Shown: positions 30,378 to 38,790, counted from the stretch's first letter. The stretch is DNA of 64,000 nt from JAIBJN01 sp963784175 (GCA_963784175.1 CAWAQJ010000001.1:1-64000), one strand, 5' to 3'. The notes: generated from the letters alone by a model not told the origin. Numbers and translations are program-made.

Positions 30378-30784
30378 CCGGCCTGCGGCGCGCTCGGCTC
30401 GAAGCCGATCGCCTGGTGGAAGGCGAGCGACCCTGCGTTCGCGGGCGAGGTGACACACGAGACCGTGCGCCGACCGTGCGCCCGTGCGACCTCGAAGAAC
30501 CTCTCGTAGAGCTCCCGGCCGAGGCCCGACCCGCGCTCGAGCGGGCTCACGCCGACGAAGTGCACGTAGGCGGCCTCGGGCTCGCTCTGGGAGACGAAGC
30601 CGATCAGGAAGCCGGCCAGCTCGCCGTTCCGCTCGGCCACGAAGGACGTGTCTCGGAAGTGGGCGAAGAAGAGCCGAGGGAGCATGTCGACCATGCGGCG
30701 CCGCCCTCCCCACCACTCGTCCAGCACCGCCGTCACGCGCGCATGATCGGACGGCTCGGCGTGGCGGATGACCAGGTCGCTCAG
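30329..30784 (-). CDS. GNAT-family N-acetyltransferase
   Basis: About 152 residues, read from CTG 30782-30784, which overlaps the upstream stop (CTGA) and has GGAG just before it; GTG 30809-30811 is the alternative. The fold shows SDLVIRHAEPSDHARVTAVL at the start, AYVHFVGVSPLERGSGLGRE (acetyl-CoA pyrophosphate loop, R/Q-x-x-G-x-G/A type) and NAGSLAFHQAIGFEPSA at the end. Substrate unknown. Confidence 0.8.
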   Translation of the reverse strand: MSDLVIRHAEPSDHARVTAVLDEWWGGRRRMVDMLPRLFFAHFRDTSFVAERNGELAGFLIGFVSQSEPEAAYVHFVGVSPLERGSGLGRELYERFFEVARAHGRRTVSCVTSPANAGSLAFHQAIGFEPSAPQAGYDGPGEDRVVLTRSI

Positions 30785-31151
30785 AGCCGCTCCATCCAGC
30801 GGGCGCGCCACTCGGGGGCGGGGGCCGGCTCCCGTCGGACCAGTACTCGACCGCGCGCGAGATCCGCCCGTCCGCGAGCTCGAAGAGCGAGACGGCGAAG
30901 AACCGCTGACCCTCCTGGTCCACCCGCACCTCGGAAACGACCGTGTCGCCGCCGTCAACGATCCTCAGAACCTCGATGTGCCAGCCCTCCGGGTACTCGC
31001 GTTGAACCGAGAGGTAGTTGTCCCGGCCGCGCATCCGCTCGCCCGTGTTCGGCCAGTCGACGACGACGTCCGCGTGGAGTTGCTGCTCGACGCCGTCCCA
31101 GTCACGCGCCTCCATCCGTTCCCAGAGCCTGCGGACGACGTCGGCGCTCAC
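30781..31151 (-). CDS. SnoaL/NTF2-like protein, one frameshift
   Basis: A 123-residue single-domain protein of the NTF2-like/SnoaL fold: RRLWERMEARDWDGVEQQLH, ADVVVDWPNTGERMRGRDNY and FFAVSLFELADGRISRAVEY are typical. GTG 31149-31151 overlaps the gatB stop. A shift in a C-rich run near 30830 turns the true end (ending PEWRARWMERL) into another frame. Small-molecule binding or isomerase activity is possible; none is shown. Confidence 0.75.
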
Positions 31152-32554
31152 ACGCTCAGCTTCTCGCGCAGGCGCTCGTTCACGACCCGCGCGTCCGCCT
31201 TGCCCTGCGTCTCCTTCATCACCTGCCCGACGAAGAAGCCGAGCAGACCCTCCTTGCCGCCGCGGTAGGCCTCGACCTGGCCCGGGTTCGCGGCGAGGAT
31301 CGCGTCGATGACCGGGTCGAGCTCCGAGGCGTCGGCGACCACGGTCTCCTCGAGGTAGCGCTCGGCTGCGAAGTCGGAGTCGCCGCTGGCGGCGAGCGCG
31401 TCGAGAAAGGCCTGGCGCGGAATGCGCTCGCGAGCCTCGATGAGCTTCCCCAGCTCGTCGCCGTTCACCGCCGTCGAGTCGACGCCGGCGGCAGCGAGCT
31501 GGTTCATGAGGACGTTCCCGACCGCGCGACGGTCGTCGCCGGGCACGCGCGCATACAGCTCGTCGCGCCCGCTCGTCACGAGGTCGTACGCGAGGTCGAG
31601 GCCGACCTCGGCCTCGAGCCGCCGGATCCGCGCGGCCGGCAGCTCGCCGATCTCCGCCCGCACGGCGTCGACCAGCTCGGCGGGCGGCTCGACTGCGACG
31701 AGGTCGGGCTCGGGGAAGTAGCGGTAGTCGTGCGCCTCCTCCTTCGAGCGCAGCGCTGCGATCGTGCCGGCCTGCGGGTCGAAGTGGAGCGTCTGCTGCA
31801 CGACCTGGTCCCCGGCCTCGTAGGCGCCGATCTGGCGCTCGATCTCGGCCGTGATCCCGTCGGCGACGAACTTGAACGAGTTCATGTTCTTGAGCTCGGT
31901 CTTCGTGCGGTAGCCGGTCTCCCCGACCTCGCGGACGGAGACGTTGGCGTCGCAGCGGAGCGAGCCCTTCTCCATCTCCGCGTCGGAGATCCCGAGCTCG
32001 ACGACCGTCTGGCGCAGGAGCTGCAGGAAGCGCCTGGCCTCCTCGCCCGAGCGCACGTCCGGCTGCGACACGATCTCGACGAGCGGGGTGCCGCCGCGGT
32101 TGAAGTCGACGAGCGAGTACTCGGCCCCGTGGATGCGCCCGCCGGTGCCGCCGACGTGGATGGTCTTGGCCGCGTCCTCCTCCAGATGCGCGCGCACGAT
32201 CCCGATCTCGCGGTCGCCGTCCGGCCCCGGGACGAGGAACCGGCCGCCGGAGGCCAGCGGGACGTCGTACTGGGAGATCTGGTACCCCTTGGGCAGGTCG
32301 GGATAGAAGTAGTTCTTGCGGTGGAAGAGCGCGCGCGAGGCGATCTCGCAGTCGAGCGCGAGGCCCAGCTTGACCGTCCACTCGATCGCCTTGCGGTTCG
32401 GGACGGGCAGCGTGCCGGGGTGGGCCAGGCAGACCGGGCACGTGCGCGTGTTCGGCTCCTCGCCCCAGACGTTCTCGCAGCGGCAGAACATCTTCGTCCG
32501 CGTCTTCAGCTGGACGTGGATCTCGAGCCCGATGACCGGTTCCCACTCAGGCAC
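31148..32554 (-). CDS. gatB: Asp/Glu-tRNA amidotransferase subunit B
   Basis: Kinase-like subunit of the GatCAB complex that turns Glu-tRNA(Gln) or Asp-tRNA(Asn) into Gln- or Asn-tRNA. The 468-residue protein shows EPVIGLEIHVQLKTRTKMFC, the Cys/zinc region FCRCENVWGEEPNTRTCPVC, YFYPDLPKGYQISQYDVPLA, and the C-terminal YqeY-like domain (FFVGQVMKETQGKADARVVN). It overlaps gatA by eight bases. Presence of GatCAB suggests that this organism lacks at least one of GlnRS or AsnRS. Confidence 0.96.
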   Translation of the reverse strand: MPEWEPVIGLEIHVQLKTRTKMFCRCENVWGEEPNTRTCPVCLAHPGTLPVPNRKAIEWTVKLGLALDCEIASRALFHRKNYFYPDLPKGYQISQYDVPLASGGRFLVPGPDGDREIGIVRAHLEEDAAKTIHVGGTGGRIHGAEYSLVDFNRGGTPLVEIVSQPDVRSGEEARRFLQLLRQTVVELGISDAEMEKGSLRCDANVSVREVGETGYRTKTELKNMNSFKFVADGITAEIERQIGAYEAGDQVVQQTLHFDPQAGTIAALRSKEEAHDYRYFPEPDLVAVEPPAELVDAVRAEIGELPAARIRRLEAEVGLDLAYDLVTSGRDELYARVPGDDRRAVGNVLMNQLAAAGVDSTAVNGDELGKLIEARERIPRQAFLDALAASGDSDFAAERYLEETVVADASELDPVIDAILAANPGQVEAYRGGKEGLLGFFVGQVMKETQGKADARVVNERLREKLSV

Positions 32555-33953
32555 GGAGCCGCTCCGGGACGTAGTCGAAGCCGAGGGCGCGCTCGAGCGC
32601 GTGGCCGGCGCGGAAGAGCGTGTTCTCCGAGAACTGCGGCCCGATCAGCTGGAGGCCGACGGGCAGGCCCTCCGAGAGCCCGCACGGGATCGAGAGGCCC
32701 GGGAGGCCGGCCATGTTCGCCGGGATCGTCAGGAGGTCGGAGAGGTACATCGCGAGCGGGTTCTCCGCCTTCTCGCCGATCCGGAACGCAACGGTGGGCG
32801 ACGTCGGGCTGACGATCAGATCGAAGTGCTCGAAGACTGCGGCGTGCTCCTGCGCGATCACCGTGCGCACCTTCTGGGCCTGGCCGTAGTAGGCGTCGTA
32901 GTACCCGGCCGAGAGCGCGTAGGTGCCGAGGAGGATGCGCCGCTTCGGCTCGGCCCCGAACCCCTCCCAGCGGGTGCGGGAGTAGAGCGCGGTCAGCTCG
33001 TCGGCGTCGGCGCGGTAGCCGTAGCGGACGCCGTCGTAGCGCGCGAGGTTCGAGCTGGCCTCGGCCGGGGCGACGAGGTAGTAGCAGGCAAGGCCGTAGT
33101 CGACGGAGCGCGGCAGGCTCGTCTCCTCCACCTCGGCGCCGAGCTCCTCCGCGAGGCGGATCGCGGCGTTGACGCTCTCCGACACGCCGGGGTCGATCCC
33201 CTCGGCCTCGTTCATCTCCTTGGGGACGCCGATGCGGAGGCCCTTCAGGTCCTCGTTGTCCGGGATGGCCACCGGCTCGGGCAGATCGACGGTCGTGGAG
33301 TCGGCCGGGTCGCGGCCCGCGATGAGCGCGTACAGGCGCGCGTTGTCGCGCACGGTCTTCGTCAGCGGGCCTACCTGGTCGAGGCTGGACGCGAAGGCGA
33401 CGATCCCGTAGCGGGAGACCGTGCCGTAGGTCGGTCGCAGGCCGACGACGCCGCAGAGCGAGGCCGGCTGCTTGACGGAGCCGCCGGTGTCGGTGCCGAG
33501 CGCCCAGGGCGCCAGCCCGCCGGCGACCGCGGCCGCGGAGCCGCCGGACGACCCGCCCGGCACCCGCTCGGGATCCCACGGGTTCTTCGTCGGCCCGAAG
33601 GCGGAGTTCTCCGTGGACGAGCCCATCGCGAACTCGTCGAGATTCGTCTTGCCGATGATGGGCAGCCCGGCTTCCTTGCAGCGGGCGGCGACCGTCGAGT
33701 CGAACTGCGGCGTGTAGCCGACGAGGATCTTCGAACCGGCCGTCGTCGGGATGCCCTTGGTCGTGATGACGTCCTTGTGCGCGATCGGGACGCCCTCGCC
33801 CCTCTCCCCGACGACGTGCAGGTAGGCGTGCAGCTCCGTATCGCGTGCCTCGATCGCCTCGAGGTAGGCGCCCGCCAGTTCGTCCCCGGAGACCTCGCCG
33901 CGCTCGAGCAGCCCGGACGCGTCCTCCGCGGTCAGTCGCAGGGTGTCGATCAC
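32547..33953 (-). CDS. gatA: Asp/Glu-tRNA amidotransferase subunit A
   Basis: Glutaminase/amidase subunit. The Ser-cisSer-Lys triad is visible: K60 in PIAHKDVITTKG, Ser135 in VPGGSSGGSAAAVA and Ser159 in GTDTGGSVKQPASLCG. Also IGKTNLDEFAMGSSTENSAF. The 468 residues from GTG 33951-33953 fit the family. Read in the order gatC, gatA, gatB. Confidence 0.96.
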   Translation of the reverse strand: MIDTLRLTAEDASGLLERGEVSGDELAGAYLEAIEARDTELHAYLHVVGERGEGVPIAHKDVITTKGIPTTAGSKILVGYTPQFDSTVAARCKEAGLPIIGKTNLDEFAMGSSTENSAFGPTKNPWDPERVPGGSSGGSAAAVAGGLAPWALGTDTGGSVKQPASLCGVVGLRPTYGTVSRYGIVAFASSLDQVGPLTKTVRDNARLYALIAGRDPADSTTVDLPEPVAIPDNEDLKGLRIGVPKEMNEAEGIDPGVSESVNAAIRLAEELGAEVEETSLPRSVDYGLACYYLVAPAEASSNLARYDGVRYGYRADADELTALYSRTRWEGFGAEPKRRILLGTYALSAGYYDAYYGQAQKVRTVIAQEHAAVFEHFDLIVSPTSPTVAFRIGEKAENPLAMYLSDLLTIPANMAGLPGLSIPCGLSEGLPVGLQLIGPQFSENTLFRAGHALERALGFDYVPERLRA

Positions 33954-33957
33954 AGGC

Positions 33958-34245
33958 TCACCCGCCCACCGCCGGCACGCGGAAGCTGCCCTCGTGGGCG
34001 TCGGGCGCGTTGGCCAGCGCCTCCTCCTGCGTCAGCGAGGGCGCCGGCTCGTCCTCGGCCCACTCGTTGACGAGGTCGAGCGGGTGCGTCATCGGCTCCA
34101 CGTCGGACAAATCCAGCTCGGACACCTTCCCGACGGCCTCGAGGATCGCGCCGAGCTGCTCGCGCACGCCGTCGACCTCCCCCTCGGGGATCTCGAGCCG
34201 CGCGAGCGCGGCAACGTGCAGCACATCCTCCCGCCCAATCGCCAT
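33958..34245 (-). CDS. gatC: Asp/Glu-tRNA amidotransferase subunit C
   Basis: A 95-residue bridging subunit that clamps GatA to GatB. The sequence has AIGREDVLHVAALARLEIPE, LGAILEAVGKVSELDLSDVE and PMTHPLDLVNEWAEDEP, all typical, and ends EGSFRVPAVGG with the normal F-x-V-P tail. Four bases separate its stop from the GTG of gatA. Confidence 0.93.
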   Translation of the reverse strand: MAIGREDVLHVAALARLEIPEGEVDGVREQLGAILEAVGKVSELDLSDVEPMTHPLDLVNEWAEDEPAPSLTQEEALANAPDAHEGSFRVPAVGG

Positions 34246-34265
34246 TTCGCCTCCAGTCTAGAAAT

Positions 34266-34294
34266 GCGACGGGCCCCTCGCCGGGGCCCGTCGC
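34266..34294 (-). terminator. Cold-shock gene terminator
   Basis: GCGACGGGCCCC pairs perfectly with GGGGCCCGTCGC around a five-base loop; ATTTCT follows leftward. It lies 20 bases past the cold-shock gene stop and before gatC, so it should separate the two units. Confidence 0.85.
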
Positions 34295-34314
34295 CAAACT
34301 CGAACCTGTGCCGA

Positions 34315-34515
34315 CTACGCCAGCGTGACGTTCTTCGCCTGCAGGCCCTTGTCGCCCTGCTCGACGTCGAACTGCACGCGCTGGCCTTCGGTCAGGGTGC
34401 GATAGCCGTCCATCTCAATCGCGCTGTGGTGGACGAAGACATCGTCACCCCCCTCGCGCTCGATGAAGCCGTACCCCTTCTCGTTCGAGAACCACTTGAC
34501 GGTGCCCTCGGCCAA
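34315..34515 (-). CDS. Cold-shock domain protein
   Basis: CspA-type single-stranded nucleic acid-binding OB-fold, 66 residues. Both RNP motifs are present: GTVKWFSNEKGYGFIERE (RNP1, KGYGFI) and DDVFVHHSAI (RNP2, VFVHH). The start is TTG 34513-34515 with AGGAGGAAGG just upstream; an earlier start would place the Shine-Dalgarno inside the gene. The message has its own leader with a hairpin (CGACGGC/GCCGTCG near 34541-34565), a usual place for cold-responsive control. Confidence 0.93.
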   Translation of the reverse strand: MAEGTVKWFSNEKGYGFIEREGGDDVFVHHSAIEMDGYRTLTEGQRVQFDVEQGDKGLQAKNVTLA

Positions 34516-34608
34516 CGAACCTTCCTCCTTCACACACAAACGACGGCCCCTCGTACGAGCCGTCGAATCGATTCTCGCCGCATCTTCGCGGCGTGAATGA
34601 GCGTAACT

Positions 34609-35466
34609 TCAGGCGCCCGGGAAGGCAAGCAACCCCTGCTGGTATCCCGCGGCACGAACTGTATTTCGGAGCAGACTGGCAATCGTCATGGGGCCGACGC
34701 CGCCCGGAACGGGCGTGAGGAACCCGGCGACCTCGCGGACGTCCTCGGCGACGTCGCCGACGACCTTGCCGTCGACGCGGTTGATGCCGACGTCGACGAC
34801 CGCGGCGCCCTCCCTGACCATCTCGCGGGTGACCATCGCGGCGCGCCCGACGGCGGCGACGACCACGTCCGCCTCGCGCACGACCTGCGGGAGATCGCGC
34901 GTGCGGCTGTGGCACATCGTCACGGTGGCGTTCTCGGCCAGGAGCAGGAGCGCCATCGGCTTGCCGACGATGTTCGACCGGCCGACCACGACCGCCCGTG
35001 CGCCCTCGAGCGGGATCTCGTACGCGCGCAGGATCTCCATGATCCCGGCGGGCGTCGCCGCGACGAACGTCGGCTCCCCCTGGAGGAGATGGCCGGCGCT
35101 CGCGGGATGGAAGCCGTCGACGTCCTTGATGGGCGCGATCGCCCGGATGACGCGCCCCTCGTCGATGTGGTCGGGCAGCGGCAGCTGGACGAGGATGCCG
35201 GTCACACGCTCGTCGGCGTTCAGGTCGGCCACGAGCCCGAGCAGCGCCTCCTCGGACGTGTCGGCGGCGAGCTCGTGGTGGATCGGCTCGATGCCCACCT
35301 CCTCGCACGCCTCCTGCTTGCGGCGGACGTAGAGCGCCGAGGCCTGGTCCTCCCCGACGAGCACTGTCGCGAGGCCGATGGGGCTTGCGAGCGCCTTGAC
35401 CTCCTCGGCCACCTCGCCGCGCACCTGCGCCGCCAGCGCCTTGCCGTCCATGAGGGTCGCTGCCAC
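34609..35466 (-). CDS. folD: Methylenetetrahydrofolate dehydrogenase/cyclohydrolase
   Basis: Bifunctional one-carbon enzyme that interconverts 5,10-methylene- and 10-formyl-tetrahydrofolate. The 285 residues show ATVLVGEDQASALYVRRKQE with the catalytic Lys in YVRRK, VTGILVQLPLPDHID, KDVDGFHPASAGHLL, ARAVVVGRSNIVGKPMALLL and FLTPVPGGVGPMTIASLL. Length is normal. Serine from the serA pathway feeds the same cycle, but the genes are 9 kb apart. Confidence 0.96.
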   Translation of the reverse strand: MAATLMDGKALAAQVRGEVAEEVKALASPIGLATVLVGEDQASALYVRRKQEACEEVGIEPIHHELAADTSEEALLGLVADLNADERVTGILVQLPLPDHIDEGRVIRAIAPIKDVDGFHPASAGHLLQGEPTFVAATPAGIMEILRAYEIPLEGARAVVVGRSNIVGKPMALLLLAENATVTMCHSRTRDLPQVVREADVVVAAVGRAAMVTREMVREGAAVVDVGINRVDGKVVGDVAEDVREVAGFLTPVPGGVGPMTIASLLRNTVRAAGYQQGLLAFPGA

Positions 35467-35504
35467 GGCCGGGGAGCGTACCCGACTGCAGGCATGATCG
35501 AGTC

Positions 35505-35987
35505 GTGAGCGTCTGGCGCCACCTTCGGGCGATCGGGCTTCTCCCGGTGACCGTGACGATCGTGGTTCCCGGGCTCATTCTCTCGCGGGCCGGCGCCGAG
35601 CTCGCTCCCTGGCCACTCGCGACGCTCGGAGTCGCGCTGATCGGAATCGGCCTCGCGCTCGTGACCTGGACCGTCTCGCTCTTCGTGCGGATCGGGAAGG
35701 GCACGCTCGCTCCCTGGGATCCGACCTCGCGGCTCGTGGTGGTCGGCCCGTACCGGCATGTCCGAAACCCCATGATCTCAGGCGTCCTGACCGTGCTCCT
35801 CGGGGAGTCCGCGTTGTTCGGATCGCTCCCACTTCTCGTCTGGTTCGGCGTCGTCTTCGCCCTGAATGCGATCTACTTTCCGCTCGTCGAGGAGCCCGGG
35901 CTCCGCGAAAGGTTCGGCGAGGACTACGACGCCTACCGCGCCAACGTGCCCCGCTGGCTTCCCCGGCTCCGTCCGTGGGAGCCGTAA
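35505..35987 (+). CDS. Isoprenylcysteine/phospholipid methyltransferase-like membrane protein
   Basis: A 160-residue membrane protein with about four helices and the ICMT/PEMT C-terminal signature: LVVVGPYRHVRNPMISGVLT (AdoMet-binding G-P-Y-R-x-x-R-N-P) and LVEEPGLRERFGEDYDAYRA (E-E ... Y-x-x-Y). Methyl acceptor is unknown; phospholipid or isoprenoid compounds are possible. It precedes HMG-CoA reductase by nine bases, so an isoprenoid link is a reasonable inference. Confidence 0.82.
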   Translation: MSVWRHLRAIGLLPVTVTIVVPGLILSRAGAELAPWPLATLGVALIGIGLALVTWTVSLFVRIGKGTLAPWDPTSRLVVVGPYRHVRNPMISGVLTVLLGESALFGSLPLLVWFGVVFALNAIYFPLVEEPGLRERFGEDYDAYRANVPRWLPRLRPWEP

Positions 35988-35996
35988 AGTGACGCC

Positions 35997-37220
35997 GTGG
36001 AGCTACGCCGCTGGCCACGCAAGAACGACGCGGACTCGATCCGCGCCCGCCAGGAGGCGCTGGCGTCGCGTCTCGACGGGGAGAGCCACGTCTTCGACCA
36101 CGACCTCGAGCCGTTCGCCAAGGCGACGGAGGCGCTGACCGGAGCTGCCCTCGTCCCGGTCGCGGTCGTCGGGCCCATCGACGTCGAGCTCGGCGACTAC
36201 GAGCTGGAGGAGCCGGCCGGCCGGGTCGTCGAGCGCGGTCGGGCCCAGGAGGGCGTGTACGTCCCGCTCGCCAACACGGAGGGAGGGCTCTCGATCTCGC
36301 TCTACCGCGGCGCCCGCGCCGTCGGCGAGTCGGGCGGGTTCCGCACCTACGTGCTCGGCGACCGGATCACGCGCGCCTCGGCCTTCCTCTTCGACTCGAC
36401 GGCGGAGGCGTCGGCCTTCGCCGCGTGGATCGAGACCCAGCTCGAGGACATGCGCGCCTGGCTCGAGTCGGAGCCGATCCCGAACCTCTCGAAGCACGCC
36501 AGGCTCCGCGAGCTCGAGACGCACGTCGTCGGCCCCATGTGCCACGTCATGTACGCGTACACCACGGGCGATGCGTGCGGGATGAACATGATCACGCGCA
36601 ACTCGTTCGCCCTGAACCAGGGCTTCGTCGTGGACCGCTCGCCCGTCCGCCCGCGCCGGGCGATGCTCGAGGGGAACATGGGCGGCGACAAGAAGCCGTC
36701 GGCGCGCTACTTCGAGCGCGGCGGGCACGGGAAGACCGTCATCGCCGAGGCCACGCTCACCGACGAGGCCGTGCGCCGCGTCCTGAAGACGACGATCGAC
36801 GATCTCGTCGAGCTCGCGTTCGTGGGAACGCACGGCGCCGTCGCGTCCGGGATGCAATCGGTCGCCTTCACGCCCGCGACGGCGATCGCGGCGATGTTCA
36901 CGGCCACGGGCCAGGACATCGGCATGGTCGGGACGAGCTCGATGGCGCACGGAACCGCCCACCGCGTCGAGGGCGGCCTCAACGTCTCCATGCGGCTCCC
37001 CAGCCTCGAGGTCGCGACCGTCGGGGGAGGGACGACCCTCCCCTACGCCCGCTCCTGGCTGCGGCTCATGGACTGCGACGGGCCAGGGAAGGTCTATCGC
37101 CTTGCACAGATCGTCGCCGCGGCGACCCTCTCCCTCGAGATCTCTGCCTCTGCCGCGATGGCGACCGCCGGCTCGGAGAACTTCTACCGCGCTCATTTCG
37201 AGCGCGGCGGCCTGCGCTAG
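35997..37220 (+). CDS. HMG-CoA reductase-like enzyme
   Basis: Key enzyme of the mevalonate route, reducing HMG-CoA to mevalonate with NADPH. From GTG 35997 the 407 residues hold all four expected catalytic residues: Glu95 (ANTEGGLSIS), Lys232/233 (GNMGGDKKPS), Asp307 (TATGQDIGMVG) and His400 (FYRAHFERGG). Other family blocks are TTGDACGMNMITRNSFAL and LPSLEVATVGGGTTLP. The sequence is divergent: GNMGG replaces the usual GNYCT/S. No other mevalonate genes are nearby; the neighbours are a methyltransferase-like membrane protein and a thioesterase. Confidence 0.88.
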   Translation: MELRRWPRKNDADSIRARQEALASRLDGESHVFDHDLEPFAKATEALTGAALVPVAVVGPIDVELGDYELEEPAGRVVERGRAQEGVYVPLANTEGGLSISLYRGARAVGESGGFRTYVLGDRITRASAFLFDSTAEASAFAAWIETQLEDMRAWLESEPIPNLSKHARLRELETHVVGPMCHVMYAYTTGDACGMNMITRNSFALNQGFVVDRSPVRPRRAMLEGNMGGDKKPSARYFERGGHGKTVIAEATLTDEAVRRVLKTTIDDLVELAFVGTHGAVASGMQSVAFTPATAIAAMFTATGQDIGMVGTSSMAHGTAHRVEGGLNVSMRLPSLEVATVGGGTTLPYARSWLRLMDCDGPGKVYRLAQIVAAATLSLEISASAAMATAGSENFYRAHFERGGLR

Positions 37221-37702
37221 TGGCCGCGGCGGTTCCGCCGCATCACGACCCGGCGTGCTGGGGCTGCGGCGACAACCCCAGGGGCCTCCATCTTCCGCAG
37301 CCGAAGGACGAGGGCATCGAGCGCTACAAGGCGGTCGTCACCTTCGGCGACCACCACCAGGCCGGGCCCGGAATCGTCCACGGCGGCCTCGTCGCCGCGG
37401 CCCTCGACGAGGCTTGCGGGCTCCTGGCCACCTGGCACCGCTTCCCGGCGGTGACGGCGAGGATCTTCGTCCGCTACCGGCGGCCGGTCTTCATCAACCA
37501 CGAGCTCGCGCTCACCGCCTGGGTCACGGACAGCCGCGGGCGACGGATCCACATCGACGCAGACCTCCGCGACGGCGACGACATCCTTGCCGAGGCGCGC
37601 GGGGCGTTCCTGCACGTTCCGCTCGAGCACTTCCTCGCCACGCCCGAGGGCCGTGCAGCCGGGGAGGCCTGGCGGAGGCGACTTCACGAAAACGAGGGTT
37701 AG
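37220..37702 (+). CDS. PaaI-like hotdog thioesterase
   Basis: A 160-residue hotdog-fold protein. GTG 37220 overlaps the reductase stop (TAGTG). It opens with a zinc-finger-like CWGCGDNPRGLHL (C-x2-C), then QAGPGIVHGGLVAAALDEAC, the HGG catalytic-type helix of PaaI-type thioesterases, and ARIFVRYRRPVFINHELALT. Coupling to HMG-CoA reductase hints at an acyl-CoA substrate near mevalonate metabolism, by inference. Confidence 0.88.
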   Translation: MAAAVPPHHDPACWGCGDNPRGLHLPQPKDEGIERYKAVVTFGDHHQAGPGIVHGGLVAAALDEACGLLATWHRFPAVTARIFVRYRRPVFINHELALTAWVTDSRGRRIHIDADLRDGDDILAEARGAFLHVPLEHFLATPEGRAAGEAWRRRLHENEG

Positions 37703-37735
37703 GAAGATGCCGCCTCGCGCCGAAGTCATGAATAC

Positions 37736-37951
37736 ATGGATCGCTGTGAGGGCTACTACCGACTCGAGAACCGGCGTTGTGATCGGTCGGCTTCGCGTGA
37801 GACGGCCGCGGCAGACGGCGAGACCTACGCCGTGTGCGAGTACCACGCCCGCCAGGGCTGGTCTGCAAGCGTTGCGCGCTGGCACGGCGAGTCCGACATG
37901 CGCTCCTCGGCGCCGCAGGCCCTGCGGCCCGGCATGGATTCCGCCGCCTGA
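37736..37951 (+). CDS. Small Cys-rich, zinc-binding-type protein, unknown
   Basis: A 71-residue protein. MDRCEGYYRLENRRCDRSAS and YAVCEYHARQGW contain three Cys and a His in the order C-x10-C ... C-x2-H, which would suit one structural zinc. I do not recognise a family. The rest is polar and probably unstructured. Its start follows 33 bases after the thioesterase stop with no clear Shine-Dalgarno. Confidence 0.45.
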   Translation: MDRCEGYYRLENRRCDRSASRETAAADGETYAVCEYHARQGWSASVARWHGESDMRSSAPQALRPGMDSAA

Positions 37952-37974
37952 GCGGCTCCTCACCTTCTCGCCTA

Positions 37975-38139
37975 GGAGGGTTTGGCGGAATGGTGCTCGT
38001 CGCCGGGGTGCGATGGTCGTTCCGAGGCAAGGACGCAGGGAGCGTTCGTATCGAATGAGATACGGGCGCGACTGAGGACGCGGCATCGGGGCGAGCAGCG
38101 CGGCCCGGCGGCACCGCCACTATTTCGCCGAACCCTCCT
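37975..38139 (+). ncRNA. Candidate structured RNA or palindromic element
   Basis: Outer arms AGGAGGGTTTGGCG and CGCCGAACCCTCCT pair over about 15 bases, closing a region of some 165 bases that folds further: TGCTCG/CGAGCA, CGATG/CATCG and a perfect inner hairpin CGTATC-GAATGA-GATACG. It holds repeated GAGGACGC-like purine-rich motifs. A second strong hairpin (GAAGCGGCG/CGCCGCTTC) follows at 38147-38180. I cannot match it to a named RNA class (not 6S, SRP, tmRNA or a riboswitch I know). The strand is a guess from the order of hairpins. Confidence 0.4.
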
Positions 38140-38285
38140 GGATAAGTGAAGCGGCGACGAGGGGGCTCGCCGCCGCTTCGGGCAATTACTGGGCGCGAGA
38201 GCTGATTGCCGTCATCCCCGAGCCCAGGAGGAGAGGACCTCGCGGGCTGTATCGGCACGCACTAATCGGAGCTTGAGTCGCCCAT
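38140..38285. other. Gene-free interval with further hairpins
   Basis: Continuing from the structured element, this stretch contains the GAAGCGGCG/CGCCGCTTC hairpin and a GGCAAT/ATTGCC pair (38180-38211). No coding frame with a ribosome-binding site is seen. With the structured element it makes a 330-base gap between two short genes. Confidence 0.5.
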
Positions 38286-38486
38286 TCAGTGGGTCGGCTC
38301 GAGCGCGCGCATCAGGATGATCGCCTGGGGCGGCGCGATGAACAGCTGCTTCTTCGTCGTCACACCGACGACCTGCCAGCCGGCCGCGCCCAGCTGATTG
38401 AGCTCGGCCTCGATGTGCTTGCCCGTGTCGACGACCTTGTACTCGTACCGCCTCGCCGTCCGAGGCTCGTGCGCAACGATGGTCAT
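38286..38486 (-). CDS. DUF4177-like small protein
   Basis: A 66-residue protein with AAGGAGGTG seven bases before the ATG. Core YEYKVVDTGKHIEAELNQLG then AAGWQVVGVTTKKQLFIAPP matches the DUF4177 pattern (Y-K-V ... L-N-x-L-G-x-x-G-W-x-x-V). Function is unknown; members are small single-domain cytoplasmic proteins. Confidence 0.78.
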   Translation of the reverse strand: MTIVAHEPRTARRYEYKVVDTGKHIEAELNQLGAAGWQVVGVTTKKQLFIAPPQAIILMRALEPTH

Positions 38487-38586
38487 GTCACACCTCCTTC
38501 CGCCCTCCCAGCCTCGCAGGCACCGTCGAGCGGCACGTCAGGGCGCACGCGGATCTCGATGTGTAGAACCCGCAGGCAGGGCTCTA

Positions 38587-38657
38587 AGGCGCGGACCGGA
38601 TTCGAACCGGTGTACGAGGCTTTGCAGGCCTCTGCCTAACCACTCGGCCACCGCGCC
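38587..38657 (-). tRNA. tRNA-Cys (GCA)
   Basis: Leftward cloverleaf: acceptor GGCGCGG/CCGCGCC, D-arm with GAGTGGTTAGGC, anticodon stem-loop CCTGCAAAG with anticodon GCA, T-loop GGTTCGAATCC. U is the discriminator base, as usual for Cys. CCA is not encoded. Confidence 0.96.
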
Positions 38658-38790
38658 GACAGGAAAACATCGTATCGAGCGAACTTTTCATCCACACGGG
38701 GTTGAGAGGATCCGGCAGATTTGCACAGAATACGGACCACGCCTGCTGACGCGAACCTTGTCCCGGGGTTGATACCGCGTCGGTGGGCAG

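Noticed and set aside
30416..32812. 798-codon plus-strand frame.
   Set aside because: Antisense to gatB, the NTF2-like and GNAT genes; no recognisable motifs.
37975..38139. Assignment of the structured element as 6S RNA, SRP RNA, tmRNA or a named riboswitch.
   Set aside because: Terminal pairing alone fits several classes, and no conserved core of any of them (for example SRP tetraloop, tmRNA resume region) is present.
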